NCBI GenBank assembly: GCA_938008415.1
Contig: CALLKI010000099.1
Span: 1-26,929 of the forward strand
Source: an uncultured Luteimonas sp.
Lineage (GTDB): Bacteria > Pseudomonadota > Gammaproteobacteria > Xanthomonadales > Xanthomonadaceae
DNA length: 26,929 nt
Reading direction: 5' to 3'
The translations under genes and the position numbers were made by a program. Positions 13,805-22,039 of the stretch are shown piece after piece; position 1 is the stretch's first letter; every line of letters starts with the position of its first letter. The notes below the pieces were generated by a model. That model worked only from the letters and a program-made list of their open reading frames with translations, ran no database searches and had not been told where the DNA came from.

Positions 13805-14751
13805 CCGGGGGCGGCGCGGAAGCCCGGTCCGCGCACCTTCCGGTGATGTTCCCGCAGGTCATGGAAGGGCTGCGTGTGCTGGAGGACGGAACGTATCTGG
13901 ACGGCACGTTCGGGCGTGGGGGCCACGCGCGCGGCGTGCTGCAAAGGCTGGGGGCGGGAGGCCGGCTGCTGCTGATGGACAAGGATCCCGAGGCAATCGC
14001 GGTGGCGGAGCGCGAGTTCGGCGCCGATGCGCGCGTCGCGATCCGGCGCGGCAGCTTCGGCGACCTCGCGCAGTGGGACGCGGTCTCCGGCGGCCTCGAT
14101 GGCGTGCTGTTCGACCTGGGCGTGTCCTCGCCGCAGCTGGACGTGGCCGGGCGCGGCTTTTCCTTCGGCAAGGACGGCCCGCTCGACATGCGCATGGACC
14201 CGGAATCCGGCGAGAGCGCGGCCGAATGGCTGGCCCGCGCCGACGAGCGCGAGATCGCCGACGTGCTGTGGCGCTACGGCGAGGAACGCATGAGCCGCCG
14301 CATCGCCCGCGCGATCGTGCAACGCCGCGCGCAGCGGCCGTTCACGCGCACCGCCGACCTGGCGGAGGTGATCGCCTCGGCGGTGCCGCGCGGCCGCGGC
14401 GATATCCATCCGGCCACGCGCTCGTTCCAGGCGATCCGCATCCACGTCAACCGCGAACTGGAGGACCTGGAGCGCGGGTTGCAAGCGGCGCACGACGCGC
14501 TGCGCCCGGGTGGAAGGCTGGTGGTGATCAGCTTCCACTCGCTGGAGGACCGCATCGTCAAGCGCTTCATCACCAGCCGCGCGAAGGCCCCGCCCGGCAA
14601 CCGCCGCCTGCCCGAGGCCGGCGGCTTCGTGCCGACCCTGCGCGAGGTCGGCGATGCGCAGAAGCCCACTGCCGACGAGGTGGCGGCCAACCCGCGCGCG
14701 CGCAGCGCGGTGCTGCGGGTGGCCGAGAAGATCGCGGGGGTGGCGGCATGA
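13801..14751 (+). CDS. rsmH: 16S rRNA (cytosine(1402)-N4)-methyltransferase
   Basis: The 316-residue SAM-dependent enzyme (formerly MraW) methylates N4 of C1402 in 16S rRNA, the same nucleotide that RsmI modifies on its ribose. Motifs are HLPVMFPQVMEGL near the N terminus, YLDGTFGRGGHARGVL, LLLMDKDPEAI, DGVLFDLGVSSPQLD, RGFSFGKDGPLDMRMD and TRSFQAIRIHVN. The C-terminal half has LRPGGRLVVISFHSLEDRIVK. It starts with GTG overlapping the mraZ stop. The family often starts close to H-x-P-V-M, so the eleven residues before it are a plausible short extension. It overlaps ftsL by four bases (ATGA at 14748). Confidence 0.97.
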   Translation: MTGGGAEARSAHLPVMFPQVMEGLRVLEDGTYLDGTFGRGGHARGVLQRLGAGGRLLLMDKDPEAIAVAEREFGADARVAIRRGSFGDLAQWDAVSGGLDGVLFDLGVSSPQLDVAGRGFSFGKDGPLDMRMDPESGESAAEWLARADEREIADVLWRYGEERMSRRIARAIVQRRAQRPFTRTADLAEVIASAVPRGRGDIHPATRSFQAIRIHVNRELEDLERGLQAAHDALRPGGRLVVISFHSLEDRIVKRFITSRAKAPPGNRRLPEAGGFVPTLREVGDAQKPTADEVAANPRARSAVLRVAEKIAGVAA

Positions 14752-15014
14752 TCGCGCGGGCCCTGGCCCTGGTGCTCGTGGCCGCGGTGGTGATCACTGC
14801 GATCGGGATCGCGCACGCGCGCCACCGCCACCGCCAGCTGTACATCGAGATCACCCGGCTCGAGCGCGCCCGCGACGAGCTGAACATCGAGTTCGGGCGC
14901 CTGCAGATCGAGCAGGCCACCTGGGCCGAGAGCAACCGCATCGACCAGGTCGCGCGCCAGCGCCTGGGCATGCGCTTCCCGTCCACCCAGGAAATCGTGG
15001 TGGTGCGCCCATGA
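14748..15014 (+). CDS. ftsL: Cell division protein FtsL
   Basis: The 88-residue bitopic membrane protein belongs to the FtsQLB divisome subcomplex. One transmembrane segment lies at about residues 3-22 (ALALVLVAAVVITAIGIAHA), followed by a periplasmic coiled coil (QLYIEITRLERARDELNIEF, then GRLQIEQATWAE). The C-terminal conserved part reads NRIDQVARQRLGMRFPSTQE. The cytoplasmic tail is extremely short (MIAR). Size and context between rsmH and ftsI are decisive, since FtsL sequences are poorly conserved. It overlaps both neighbours by ATGA. Confidence 0.95.
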   Translation: MIARALALVLVAAVVITAIGIAHARHRHRQLYIEITRLERARDELNIEFGRLQIEQATWAESNRIDQVARQRLGMRFPSTQEIVVVRP

Positions 15015-16816
15015 AGTTCGTGCGGACCAGCGGCAACGCCAAGCGCCCGCGCCCTCGCGCGCAGTTCGACCTGCGCGGGCGGCTGCTGCTGGTCGGCTGC
15101 GCGATGGCGCTGGGTGCGGCCGCGCTGGTGGTGCGCGCGGTGGACCTGCAGCTGATCGACAACGACTTCTACCAGAAGCAGGCGGACGCGCGCTTCCTGC
15201 GCGAGATCCCGATCCCGACCTCGCGTGGCATGATCACCGACCGCAACGGCGAGCCGCTGGCGGTGTCCTCGCCGGTGGAGTCGCTGTGGGTCAACCCGCA
15301 GCAGATCGCCGACGACCCGGACGCGCTGGCGCGCCTGGCCGGGGCGACCGGCCTGCCGCTGGACTACCTGACCCGCCAGGTCTCGCGCTACAAGGACAAG
15401 GAGTTCATGTACGTGCCGCGGCACCGCCGGATCAGCCCGGCCGCCGCGCAGAAGATCCTGGCGCTGGGCATCCCCGGCGTGTATTCACAGCGCGAGTTCC
15501 GCCGCTTCTACCCGCAGGGCGAGGTGGTGGCGCACGTGCTCGGCTTCACCAACGTCGACGACCGCGGCCAGGAGGGCATCGAGCTGGCGTTCGACGAGTG
15601 GCTCAGCGGCAAGCCCGGCGTGCAGCGCGTGATCCGTGACCGCCACGGCCGCATCGTCGAGCACGTGGACCTGGTCCGCCCCGCGGAACCGGGCAAGGAC
15701 CTGGTGCTGAGCATCGACCGCCGCATCCAGTACCTGGCATACAAGGAACTCAAGCGCACCCTGCTGGAGACCGGCGCCAGCAGCGGCTCGGTGGTGATCC
15801 TCGACGTGCCGACCGGGGAAGTGCTGGCGATGGCCAACCTTCCCTCGTACAACAACAACCGGATCACCAGCGGCGCGCGTGACGCCTACCGCAACCGCGC
15901 GGTCACCGACCTGCTCGAACCCGGCTCGACGATGAAGCCGCTCACGGTCGCCGCGGCGCTGGAGAAGGGCGTCATCACCCCGACCACGCGCATCGACACC
16001 AGCCCGGGCTGGATCCCGAACGGCAAGTACCGCACCACCGACCTGCGCAACTACGGCGTGCTCGACACCACGGGCATCATCACCAAGAGCTCGAACGTCG
16101 GCGTGGCCAAGATCGTCAGGATGCTTGGCGACCGGGAGTTCTACGAATTCCTGCGCCGCTTCGGCTACGGCGAGCGCACCGGCAGCGGGTTCCCCGGCGA
16201 GGCCGCGGGCGTGCTGCCCGAACCGTCGCGCTGGTCGGGCACGCACAAGCAGACCATGTCCTACGGATACGGCCTGTCCGTCACGCCGCTGCAGATCGCG
16301 CGTGCCTATGCCGCGATCGGCAACGGCGGCATCGCCGTCACCCCGACCTTCGTCAAGGGCCAGCGCGGCGAGACCCGCCGCGTGCTCGACCCGAAGGTCG
16401 CCGAGCAGGTGATGAAGATGATGCAGACGGTGACCGAGCCGGGCGGCACCGCAACGCGCGCGGCGATCCTGGGCTACCACGTCGCCGGCAAGACCGGCAC
16501 CGCGCGCCGCTCGCGCGCCGGCGGCTACGAGCGGCGCTACATCGCCTTCTTCGCCGGCCTGGTGCCGGTGGACAAGCCGCGCTTCGCGATGGTGGCCGTG
16601 GTCAACGACCCCGACCCGTCGCGCGGCGGCTCGACCTATGGCGGTGGCTACGTCTCGGCGCCGCTGTTCGCGCGGGTCATGGAAGGCGCGCTGCGGCTGA
16701 TGGACGTGCCGCCGGACGACATCGACACCTGGCTGGCCGCACAGGCCGCCGAGGAAGCCAGGCGTGCCCGCGCCGCGGGTGGGGCCGCGATGCCAGCGAC
16801 GGGAGGTGCGCAGTGA
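15011..16816 (+). CDS. ftsI: Peptidoglycan D,D-transpeptidase FtsI (PBP3)
   Basis: The 601-residue class B penicillin-binding protein crosslinks septal peptidoglycan together with FtsW. It has a short cytoplasmic N terminus, a transmembrane segment at about residues 25-45, a pedestal dimerisation domain (RGMITDRNGEPLAVSSP) and a transpeptidase domain. The catalytic motifs are S306-T-M-K in LLEPGSTMKPLT, S-S-N at 360-362 and K494-T-G in HVAGKTGTARR; numbering matches E. coli PBP3 closely. A C-terminal tail rich in alanine follows. It overlaps ftsL (ATGA) and murE (GTGA). Nothing suggests altered beta-lactam binding. Confidence 0.97.
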   Translation: MKFVRTSGNAKRPRPRAQFDLRGRLLLVGCAMALGAAALVVRAVDLQLIDNDFYQKQADARFLREIPIPTSRGMITDRNGEPLAVSSPVESLWVNPQQIADDPDALARLAGATGLPLDYLTRQVSRYKDKEFMYVPRHRRISPAAAQKILALGIPGVYSQREFRRFYPQGEVVAHVLGFTNVDDRGQEGIELAFDEWLSGKPGVQRVIRDRHGRIVEHVDLVRPAEPGKDLVLSIDRRIQYLAYKELKRTLLETGASSGSVVILDVPTGEVLAMANLPSYNNNRITSGARDAYRNRAVTDLLEPGSTMKPLTVAAALEKGVITPTTRIDTSPGWIPNGKYRTTDLRNYGVLDTTGIITKSSNVGVAKIVRMLGDREFYEFLRRFGYGERTGSGFPGEAAGVLPEPSRWSGTHKQTMSYGYGLSVTPLQIARAYAAIGNGGIAVTPTFVKGQRGETRRVLDPKVAEQVMKMMQTVTEPGGTATRAAILGYHVAGKTGTARRSRAGGYERRYIAFFAGLVPVDKPRFAMVAVVNDPDPSRGGSTYGGGYVSAPLFARVMEGALRLMDVPPDDIDTWLAAQAAEEARRARAAGGAAMPATGGAQ

Positions 16817-18288
16817 GCCGGCAGATGGCGCTCGCGCAGCTGCTCCCCGACGTTCCCGGCATTCCCGCCGGGCTGGTCGTGTCCGGCCTGGTGCAGGACA
16901 GCCGCGCGGTCCGTCAGGGCGACGCGTTCGTGGCGATCGGCGGCTTCGGCACCCATGGCCTGCATTTCGTCGGCCAGGCGAAGGCCGCCGGCGCGAGCGC
17001 GATCCTGTTCGAGCCGCCGGTACCGGAAGGCGTGCCCACGCCGCCGCCGGACGCGATCGCCGTGCCCGGCCTGCGCGCGCGCATGGGCGCGATGGCGGAC
17101 GCCTTCCACGGCCGCCCTTCCGCGGAGATGGCCACGGTCGGCGTCACCGGCACCAACGGCAAGACCTCGACCGTGCAGCTGCTGGCGCAGGCCTGGACGC
17201 TGCGCGGCACCGTCGCCGGCACCATCGGCACGCTCGGCGCCGGGCTCTACGGCCAGGCCACGCCGACCGGGTTCACCACGCCGCTGGTACTGCAGGTGCA
17301 CGAACTGCTGGCCGGCCTGCGCGATGCCGGCGCGAAGGCGGTCGCGATGGAGGTCAGCTCGCACGCGCTCGACCAGGGCCGCGTGGACGGCGTGCACTTC
17401 CGCGTCGGCGTGTTCACCAACCTCACCCGCGACCACCTCGACTACCACGGCGACATGGCGCGCTACGGCGCGGCCAAGGAAAGGCTGCTCACCTGGCCCG
17501 GCCTGCAGGCCGCGGTGGTCAACGTGGACGACGGTTTCGGGGCCGGCCTGATCGGGCGCGTGCCGGCGGGCGTGGCCCGCGTCGGCACCAGCGCGCGCGG
17601 CGATGCCACCGCGGCGGTGCGCGCGGCGAACGTGTCGCTGGACGGCGACGGCATCGGCTTCGACCTGGTCATCGGCGGCCGGGCGCACAGGGTGCGCTCG
17701 CCGCTGCTCGGCCGCTTCAACGTGGACAACCTGCTGGCCGTCGCCGGCGTGCTGCACGCGCAGGACGTGCCGCCGGCGGAGATCGCCGAGACACTCTCGG
17801 CGCTGCAGCCGGTCGCCGGGCGCATGACCCGCATCGGCGGCGACCGCGGCCGGCCGCTGGTGGTGGTGGACTACGCGCACACGCCGGACGCGCTGGAACA
17901 GGCCCTGCAAAGCCTGCGCGGCCACGTGCGCGGCCGCCTGGTCTGCGTGTTCGGCTGCGGCGGCGAGCGCGACCGCGGCAAGCGCCCGCAGATGGCGGCC
18001 ATCGCCGAGCGCCTGGCCGACGTGGTGGTGGTCACCGACGACAACCCGCGCCGCGAGGATGGCGACGCCATCGTCGCCGACATCATGGCCGGCTTCGCCG
18101 ATCCGTCCGCCGTGACCGTGCGGCGCGACCGCCGTGCCGCGATCGCGGCCGCGATCCGCGATGCCGGCGAGGGCGACGTGGTGCTGGTGGCCGGCAAGGG
18201 CCACGAGCCCTACCAGGAGATCGACGGCGTGCGCCACCCGTTCGACGACGCCCGGGTGGCGCGCGAGGCGCTGGAGGGGAAGGCATGA
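16813..18288 (+). CDS. murE: UDP-N-acetylmuramoyl-L-alanyl-D-glutamate--2,6-diaminopimelate ligase
   Basis: The 491-residue cytoplasmic ATP-dependent ligase adds the third residue of the peptidoglycan stem. It has the three Mur ligase domains: the N-terminal UDP-binding domain (LVQDSRAVRQGDAFVAIGG), the central ATPase with GVTGTNGKTSTVQLL (P-loop Lys117), and the C-terminal domain. D410-N-P-R413 is the signature of enzymes specific for meso-diaminopimelate rather than lysine. It starts with GTG overlapping the ftsI stop, with GGGAGGTG at 16801-16808. It overlaps murF by ATGA at 18285. Confidence 0.97.
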   Translation: MSRQMALAQLLPDVPGIPAGLVVSGLVQDSRAVRQGDAFVAIGGFGTHGLHFVGQAKAAGASAILFEPPVPEGVPTPPPDAIAVPGLRARMGAMADAFHGRPSAEMATVGVTGTNGKTSTVQLLAQAWTLRGTVAGTIGTLGAGLYGQATPTGFTTPLVLQVHELLAGLRDAGAKAVAMEVSSHALDQGRVDGVHFRVGVFTNLTRDHLDYHGDMARYGAAKERLLTWPGLQAAVVNVDDGFGAGLIGRVPAGVARVGTSARGDATAAVRAANVSLDGDGIGFDLVIGGRAHRVRSPLLGRFNVDNLLAVAGVLHAQDVPPAEIAETLSALQPVAGRMTRIGGDRGRPLVVVDYAHTPDALEQALQSLRGHVRGRLVCVFGCGGERDRGKRPQMAAIAERLADVVVVTDDNPRREDGDAIVADIMAGFADPSAVTVRRDRRAAIAAAIRDAGEGDVVLVAGKGHEPYQEIDGVRHPFDDARVAREALEGKA

Positions 18289-19664
18289 TCCCGCTGCCGC
18301 TCTCGCGCATCGCGCAGTGGACCAACGGCCGCCTCGTCGGCGGCGACGTGCTGATCGACGCGGTGTCCACCGACACCCGCACGCTCGATGCCCGTGACGG
18401 CAGCGCGGTCCTGTTCATCGCGCTGAAGGGCGGGAACTTCGACGGCCATGACCACGTCGCCACCGCGGCCGGGCAGGGCGCGCGCGCCGCGCTGGTGTCG
18501 CGCGAGGTGGACGCGCGCCTGCCGCAGGTCGTGGTGGCGGACACAGGGCGCGCGCTGGCCTCGATCGCCGCGGCCATGCAGCGTGCCCGCCGTGGCAAGG
18601 TGGTCGCGGTCACCGGCAGCAACGGCAAGACCACGGTCAAGCAGCTGGCCCACGCGATCCTGCGCCTCGCCGGCACCGCCTATGCCAACCCGGGCAACCG
18701 CAACAACGAGATCGGCCTGCCGCTGTCGGTGATCGACGCCCCGGACGACGTCGCGTACGCGGTCTACGAGATGGGCGCCGGCAAGCCCGGCGACATCGCC
18801 TACCTGACCGCGATCGTCCGCCCGGACGTGGCGCTGGTCAACAACGTCGCGCCGGCGCACCTGGAGCGGATGCGGAGCCTGCTGGGCATCGCCGACACCA
18901 AGGCCGCGATCTACGACGCCCTGCCGGTGGATGGCACCGCGGTGATCAACGCCGACGATGCCTTCGCCCCGTACTTCGCCGCGCGCGCGCACGGCCACCG
19001 TCTGCTGCGCTTCGGCCTGGAGGCGAGCGCGGACGTCACCGCGCGCGACATCGTCCTGGGCGAGACCGGCTCGCGCTTCACGCTGGCCACGCCGGCGGGC
19101 GGGACGACGGTGGAACTGCCGCTGCCCGGCCGCCACAACGTCGCCAACGCCCTGGCCGCGGCATCGCTGGCGCTCGCGCTCGACGTGCCGCTGGCGAAGA
19201 TCGCCGAGGGGCTTTCGACGATGGAGCCGGTCGCCGGCCGGCTGACGCGGCACCAGCTCGGCAACGGCGCGGTGCTGATCGACGACAGCTACAACGCCAA
19301 TCCCGGCTCGCTCAACGCAGCGATCGACACCTTGGCCGCGGCCGGCGGCGAGAAGTGGCTGGTGCTGGGCGACATGCGCGAGCTTGGCGGCGACGCGGCC
19401 GCGCTGCATGCCGAAGCCGGGCGCCGCGCGAAGGCCGCGGGCATCGCGCGGCTGTTCGCGCTCGGGCCGCTCAGCGCGGCGGCGGCGGAAGCCTTCGGCG
19501 TGGGCGCCGCGCATTTCGGGACGCACGAGGCACTGGCCGAGGCGCTGCGGCGCGAGCTGCACGCCGGCGTGCGCGTGCTGGTGAAGGGTTCCCGTGGCAG
19601 CGCGATGGACCGGATCGTGACCGCGCTGCTGCCGCGCGAAGGGGAGGGGACGGATGCTTCTTGA
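18285..19664 (+). CDS. murF: UDP-N-acetylmuramoyl-tripeptide--D-alanyl-D-alanine ligase
   Basis: The 459-residue cytoplasmic ligase attaches D-Ala-D-Ala to UDP-MurNAc-tripeptide. Its N-terminal domain reads VSTDTRTLDARDGSAVLFIAL. The ATPase domain has VVAVTGSNGKTTVKQL (Lys115), GNRNNEIGLPLSV, YEMGAGKPGDIAYL and NNVAPAHLE. The C-terminal domain has VLIDDSYNANPGSLNAAIDTL and LVLGDMRELG. The D-Ala-D-Ala substrate is made by DdlB, encoded further down the same operon. It overlaps mraY by 11 bases, the only long overlap in the cluster. Confidence 0.97.
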   Translation: MIPLPLSRIAQWTNGRLVGGDVLIDAVSTDTRTLDARDGSAVLFIALKGGNFDGHDHVATAAGQGARAALVSREVDARLPQVVVADTGRALASIAAAMQRARRGKVVAVTGSNGKTTVKQLAHAILRLAGTAYANPGNRNNEIGLPLSVIDAPDDVAYAVYEMGAGKPGDIAYLTAIVRPDVALVNNVAPAHLERMRSLLGIADTKAAIYDALPVDGTAVINADDAFAPYFAARAHGHRLLRFGLEASADVTARDIVLGETGSRFTLATPAGGTTVELPLPGRHNVANALAAASLALALDVPLAKIAEGLSTMEPVAGRLTRHQLGNGAVLIDDSYNANPGSLNAAIDTLAAAGGEKWLVLGDMRELGGDAAALHAEAGRRAKAAGIARLFALGPLSAAAAEAFGVGAAHFGTHEALAEALRRELHAGVRVLVKGSRGSAMDRIVTALLPREGEGTDAS

Positions 19665-20739
19665 GCTGACCCGTTGGCTGCAGCAGCTGGAAGGCCTGTT
19701 CGGGCTGTTCGGCTACCTGACCTTCCGCGGCATCCTCGCCGCGCTGACCGCGCTGTTCCTGTCGCTGTGGTGGGGGCCGGCGGTGATCCGCTGGCTTGGC
19801 ACGCTCAAGGGCGGCCAGCCGATCCGCCAGGACGGCCCGCAGACGCACTTCTCCAAGGCAGGCACGCCGACCATGGGCGGCGCGCTGATCCTGATCACGG
19901 TGGCGGTCTCGGTGCTGCTGTGGGGCGACCTGCGCAACAAGTACGTGTGGACCGTGCTGCTGGTGATGCTGGCCTTCGGCGCCATCGGCTGGTACGACGA
20001 CTGGATCAAGATCGTCCGCCGCGACCCGAACGGCCTGAAGTCGCGCTGGAAGTACCTGCTGCAGTCGGTCTTCGGCCTCGCCGCCGGCCTGTACCTGTAC
20101 CTGTACGCCGACGTGCCCGCGGCCACCACCTTCTACGTGCCGCTGTTCAAGTCGGTGGCGCTGCCGCTGGCCGGCGTCGGCTTCGTCGCCATCGCCTACT
20201 TCTGGATCGTCGGCTTTTCCAATGCCGTCAACCTCACCGATGGCCTGGACGGCCTGGCGATCATGCCGACGGTGATGGTGGCCTGCGCGCTGGGCGTGTT
20301 CGCCTACGCCTCCGGCCACGCCGAGTTCTCGCGCTACCTGCAGATCCCGTCGGTGCCGGGCGCGGGCGAGCTGGTGATCATCTGCGCCGCCATCGCCGGC
20401 GCCGGCCTCGGCTTCCTCTGGTTCAACACCTACCCGGCGATGGTGTTCATGGGCGACATCGGCGCGCTCGCGCTGGGCGCGGTGCTCGGCACCATGGCCG
20501 TGATCGTGCGCCAGGAGCTGGTGCTGGTGGTGATGGGCGGCATCTTCGTCGTCGAGACGCTCTCGGTGATGATCCAGGTCGCCAGCTTCAAGCTCACCGG
20601 CAGGCGCGTGTTCCGGATGGCGCCGATCCACCACCACTTCGAACTCAAAGGCTGGCCCGAGCCGAGGGTGATCGTGCGCTTCTGGATCATCTCCGTGATC
20701 CTCGTCCTCGTCGGGCTGGCAACGCTGAAGGTGCGCTGA
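19654..20739 (+). CDS. mraY: Phospho-N-acetylmuramoyl-pentapeptide transferase
   Basis: The 361-residue integral membrane enzyme transfers phospho-MurNAc-pentapeptide from UDP to undecaprenyl phosphate, forming lipid I. About ten transmembrane segments are apparent. The active-site acidic residues are visible as D115-D116 in GWYDDWIK, as NLTDGLDGLA around residues 190-200, and as MGD ending at D268, matching E. coli positions. The C-terminal block RMAPIHHHFELKGWPEPRVI is diagnostic. The start has GGGGAGGGGA at 19641-19650. Lipid I is the substrate of MurG, whose gene is not in this cluster. Confidence 0.98.
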   Translation: MLLELTRWLQQLEGLFGLFGYLTFRGILAALTALFLSLWWGPAVIRWLGTLKGGQPIRQDGPQTHFSKAGTPTMGGALILITVAVSVLLWGDLRNKYVWTVLLVMLAFGAIGWYDDWIKIVRRDPNGLKSRWKYLLQSVFGLAAGLYLYLYADVPAATTFYVPLFKSVALPLAGVGFVAIAYFWIVGFSNAVNLTDGLDGLAIMPTVMVACALGVFAYASGHAEFSRYLQIPSVPGAGELVIICAAIAGAGLGFLWFNTYPAMVFMGDIGALALGAVLGTMAVIVRQELVLVVMGGIFVVETLSVMIQVASFKLTGRRVFRMAPIHHHFELKGWPEPRVIVRFWIISVILVLVGLATLKVR

Positions 20740-20740
20740 G

Positions 20741-22039
20741 ATGGACAACGGCATCCACCAGGCAACCCGGCTCGACGCCATCGAAGGGCGTTACGACCCG
20801 CTGCTGGTTGGGCTGTTCACCGCCCTGGCCGCGTTCGGCGTGGCGATGGTCGGATCGAGCTCCATGGCCATCGGCGAGGACCTCGGCAGGGGGCCGTTCC
20901 ATTTCCTGGTCCGGCATGTGGTGTCCCTCGCGATCGGCATCGTCCTGTGCGTGGTCGCGGCGCGCACCCCGCTCAAGACGCTGGAGCGCTACCCGCAGGG
21001 CCTGCTGCTGGCCTGCGTCATCCTGCTGGCGCTGGTGTTCGTGCCCGGGCTCGGCCGGACGGTCAATGGCGCCCGCCGCTGGATCACCCTCGTCATCACC
21101 AACTTCCAGGTGGTCGAGGCGGTGAAGGTGATCTACATCGTCTGGCTCGCCAGCTACCTGGTGCGATTCCGCGACGAGGTCAACGCCACCTGGATCGCGA
21201 TGCTCAAGCCGCTGGGCGTGGCCCTCCTGCTGGTCGTGCTGCTGCTGGCCCAGCCGGACTTCGGTTCGGCGACCATGCTGCTGGCGGTGACCGCCGGCAT
21301 GCTGGTGCTCGGCGGCGGCCACCTGCGGCGGATGATGCTGCCGGTGCTGCTGCTGCTGCCGGCGCTGGTCGCGGTGGCGGTGATGGAGCCATACCGCCTG
21401 CGCCGCATCATCTCCTTCACCAACCCGTGGGAGGACCAGCTCGGCGCCGGCTACCAGCTGTCGAACGCGCTGATGGCGATCGGCCGCGGCGAGCTGGCCG
21501 GCGTGGGCTTCGGCGCGTCGGTGCAGAAGCTGTCCTACCTGCCGGAGGCGCACACCGACTTCATCTTCGCCGTGGTCGGCGAGGAGCTCGGCTTCGTGGG
21601 CGTGTTCGCGCTGGTCGCCGCGTTCGCGGCGCTGGTCGCGCGCGCGCTGTGGATCGGGTACAGGTGCGTGGAGATGCGGCGCCATTTCGCCGGTTACCTG
21701 GCCTTCGGCGTGGCGCTGATGATCGGCCTGCAGGCGCTGGTCTCGATGGGCGTGAACCTCGGCCTGCTGCCGACCAAGGGCCTGACCCTGCCGCTGATCT
21801 CGTACGGCGGGTCGAGCGTGATGATGACCTGCGCGGCGATGGGCCTGCTGCTGCGGGTGTCCTACGAGCTGGACCGCGCCCGGCGCCAGGTCGCGCGCCT
21901 GCGCGGCGAGGCCATGCAGCCGCCGCCGGGCAACGTGCCGCCCACCGCGCAGCCGCCGATGCCGGTCACCGTGCAGTCGCGCGGTGGCCGCGTGCGCCAG
22001 CGTGTCGAGCCCGTCCTGGGCAGCGGGAGGCCGGCATGA
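20741..22039 (+). CDS. ftsW: Septal peptidoglycan polymerase FtsW
   Basis: The 432-residue SEDS-family glycosyltransferase polymerises lipid II at the septum with FtsI. It shows about ten membrane segments, VNGARRWITL after TM3-4, AQPDFGSATML (about residues 170-180, with the essential Asp), RIISFTNPWEDQLGAGYQL in the large periplasmic loop, EAHTDFIFAVVGEELGF and PLISYGGSSV. The normally conserved FQPSE reads F122-Q-V-V-E126 here. A cytoplasmic tail of about 50 residues is rich in proline and ends RQRVEPVLGSGRPA, so the C terminus looks complete. It begins one base after the mraY stop and overlaps murC by ATGA. Confidence 0.96.
   Translation: MDNGIHQATRLDAIEGRYDPLLVGLFTALAAFGVAMVGSSSMAIGEDLGRGPFHFLVRHVVSLAIGIVLCVVAARTPLKTLERYPQGLLLACVILLALVFVPGLGRTVNGARRWITLVITNFQVVEAVKVIYIVWLASYLVRFRDEVNATWIAMLKPLGVALLLVVLLLAQPDFGSATMLLAVTAGMLVLGGGHLRRMMLPVLLLLPALVAVAVMEPYRLRRIISFTNPWEDQLGAGYQLSNALMAIGRGELAGVGFGASVQKLSYLPEAHTDFIFAVVGEELGFVGVFALVAAFAALVARALWIGYRCVEMRRHFAGYLAFGVALMIGLQALVSMGVNLGLLPTKGLTLPLISYGGSSVMMTCAAMGLLLRVSYELDRARRQVARLRGEAMQPPPGNVPPTAQPPMPVTVQSRGGRVRQRVEPVLGSGRPA

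Noticed and set aside
20440..20470. MraY MGDIGA instead of MGDVGS as a possibly altered active site
   Set aside because: The catalytic Asp is kept, and Ala at the last position is, as far as I recall, also found in pseudomonad MraY, so it does not look unusual.
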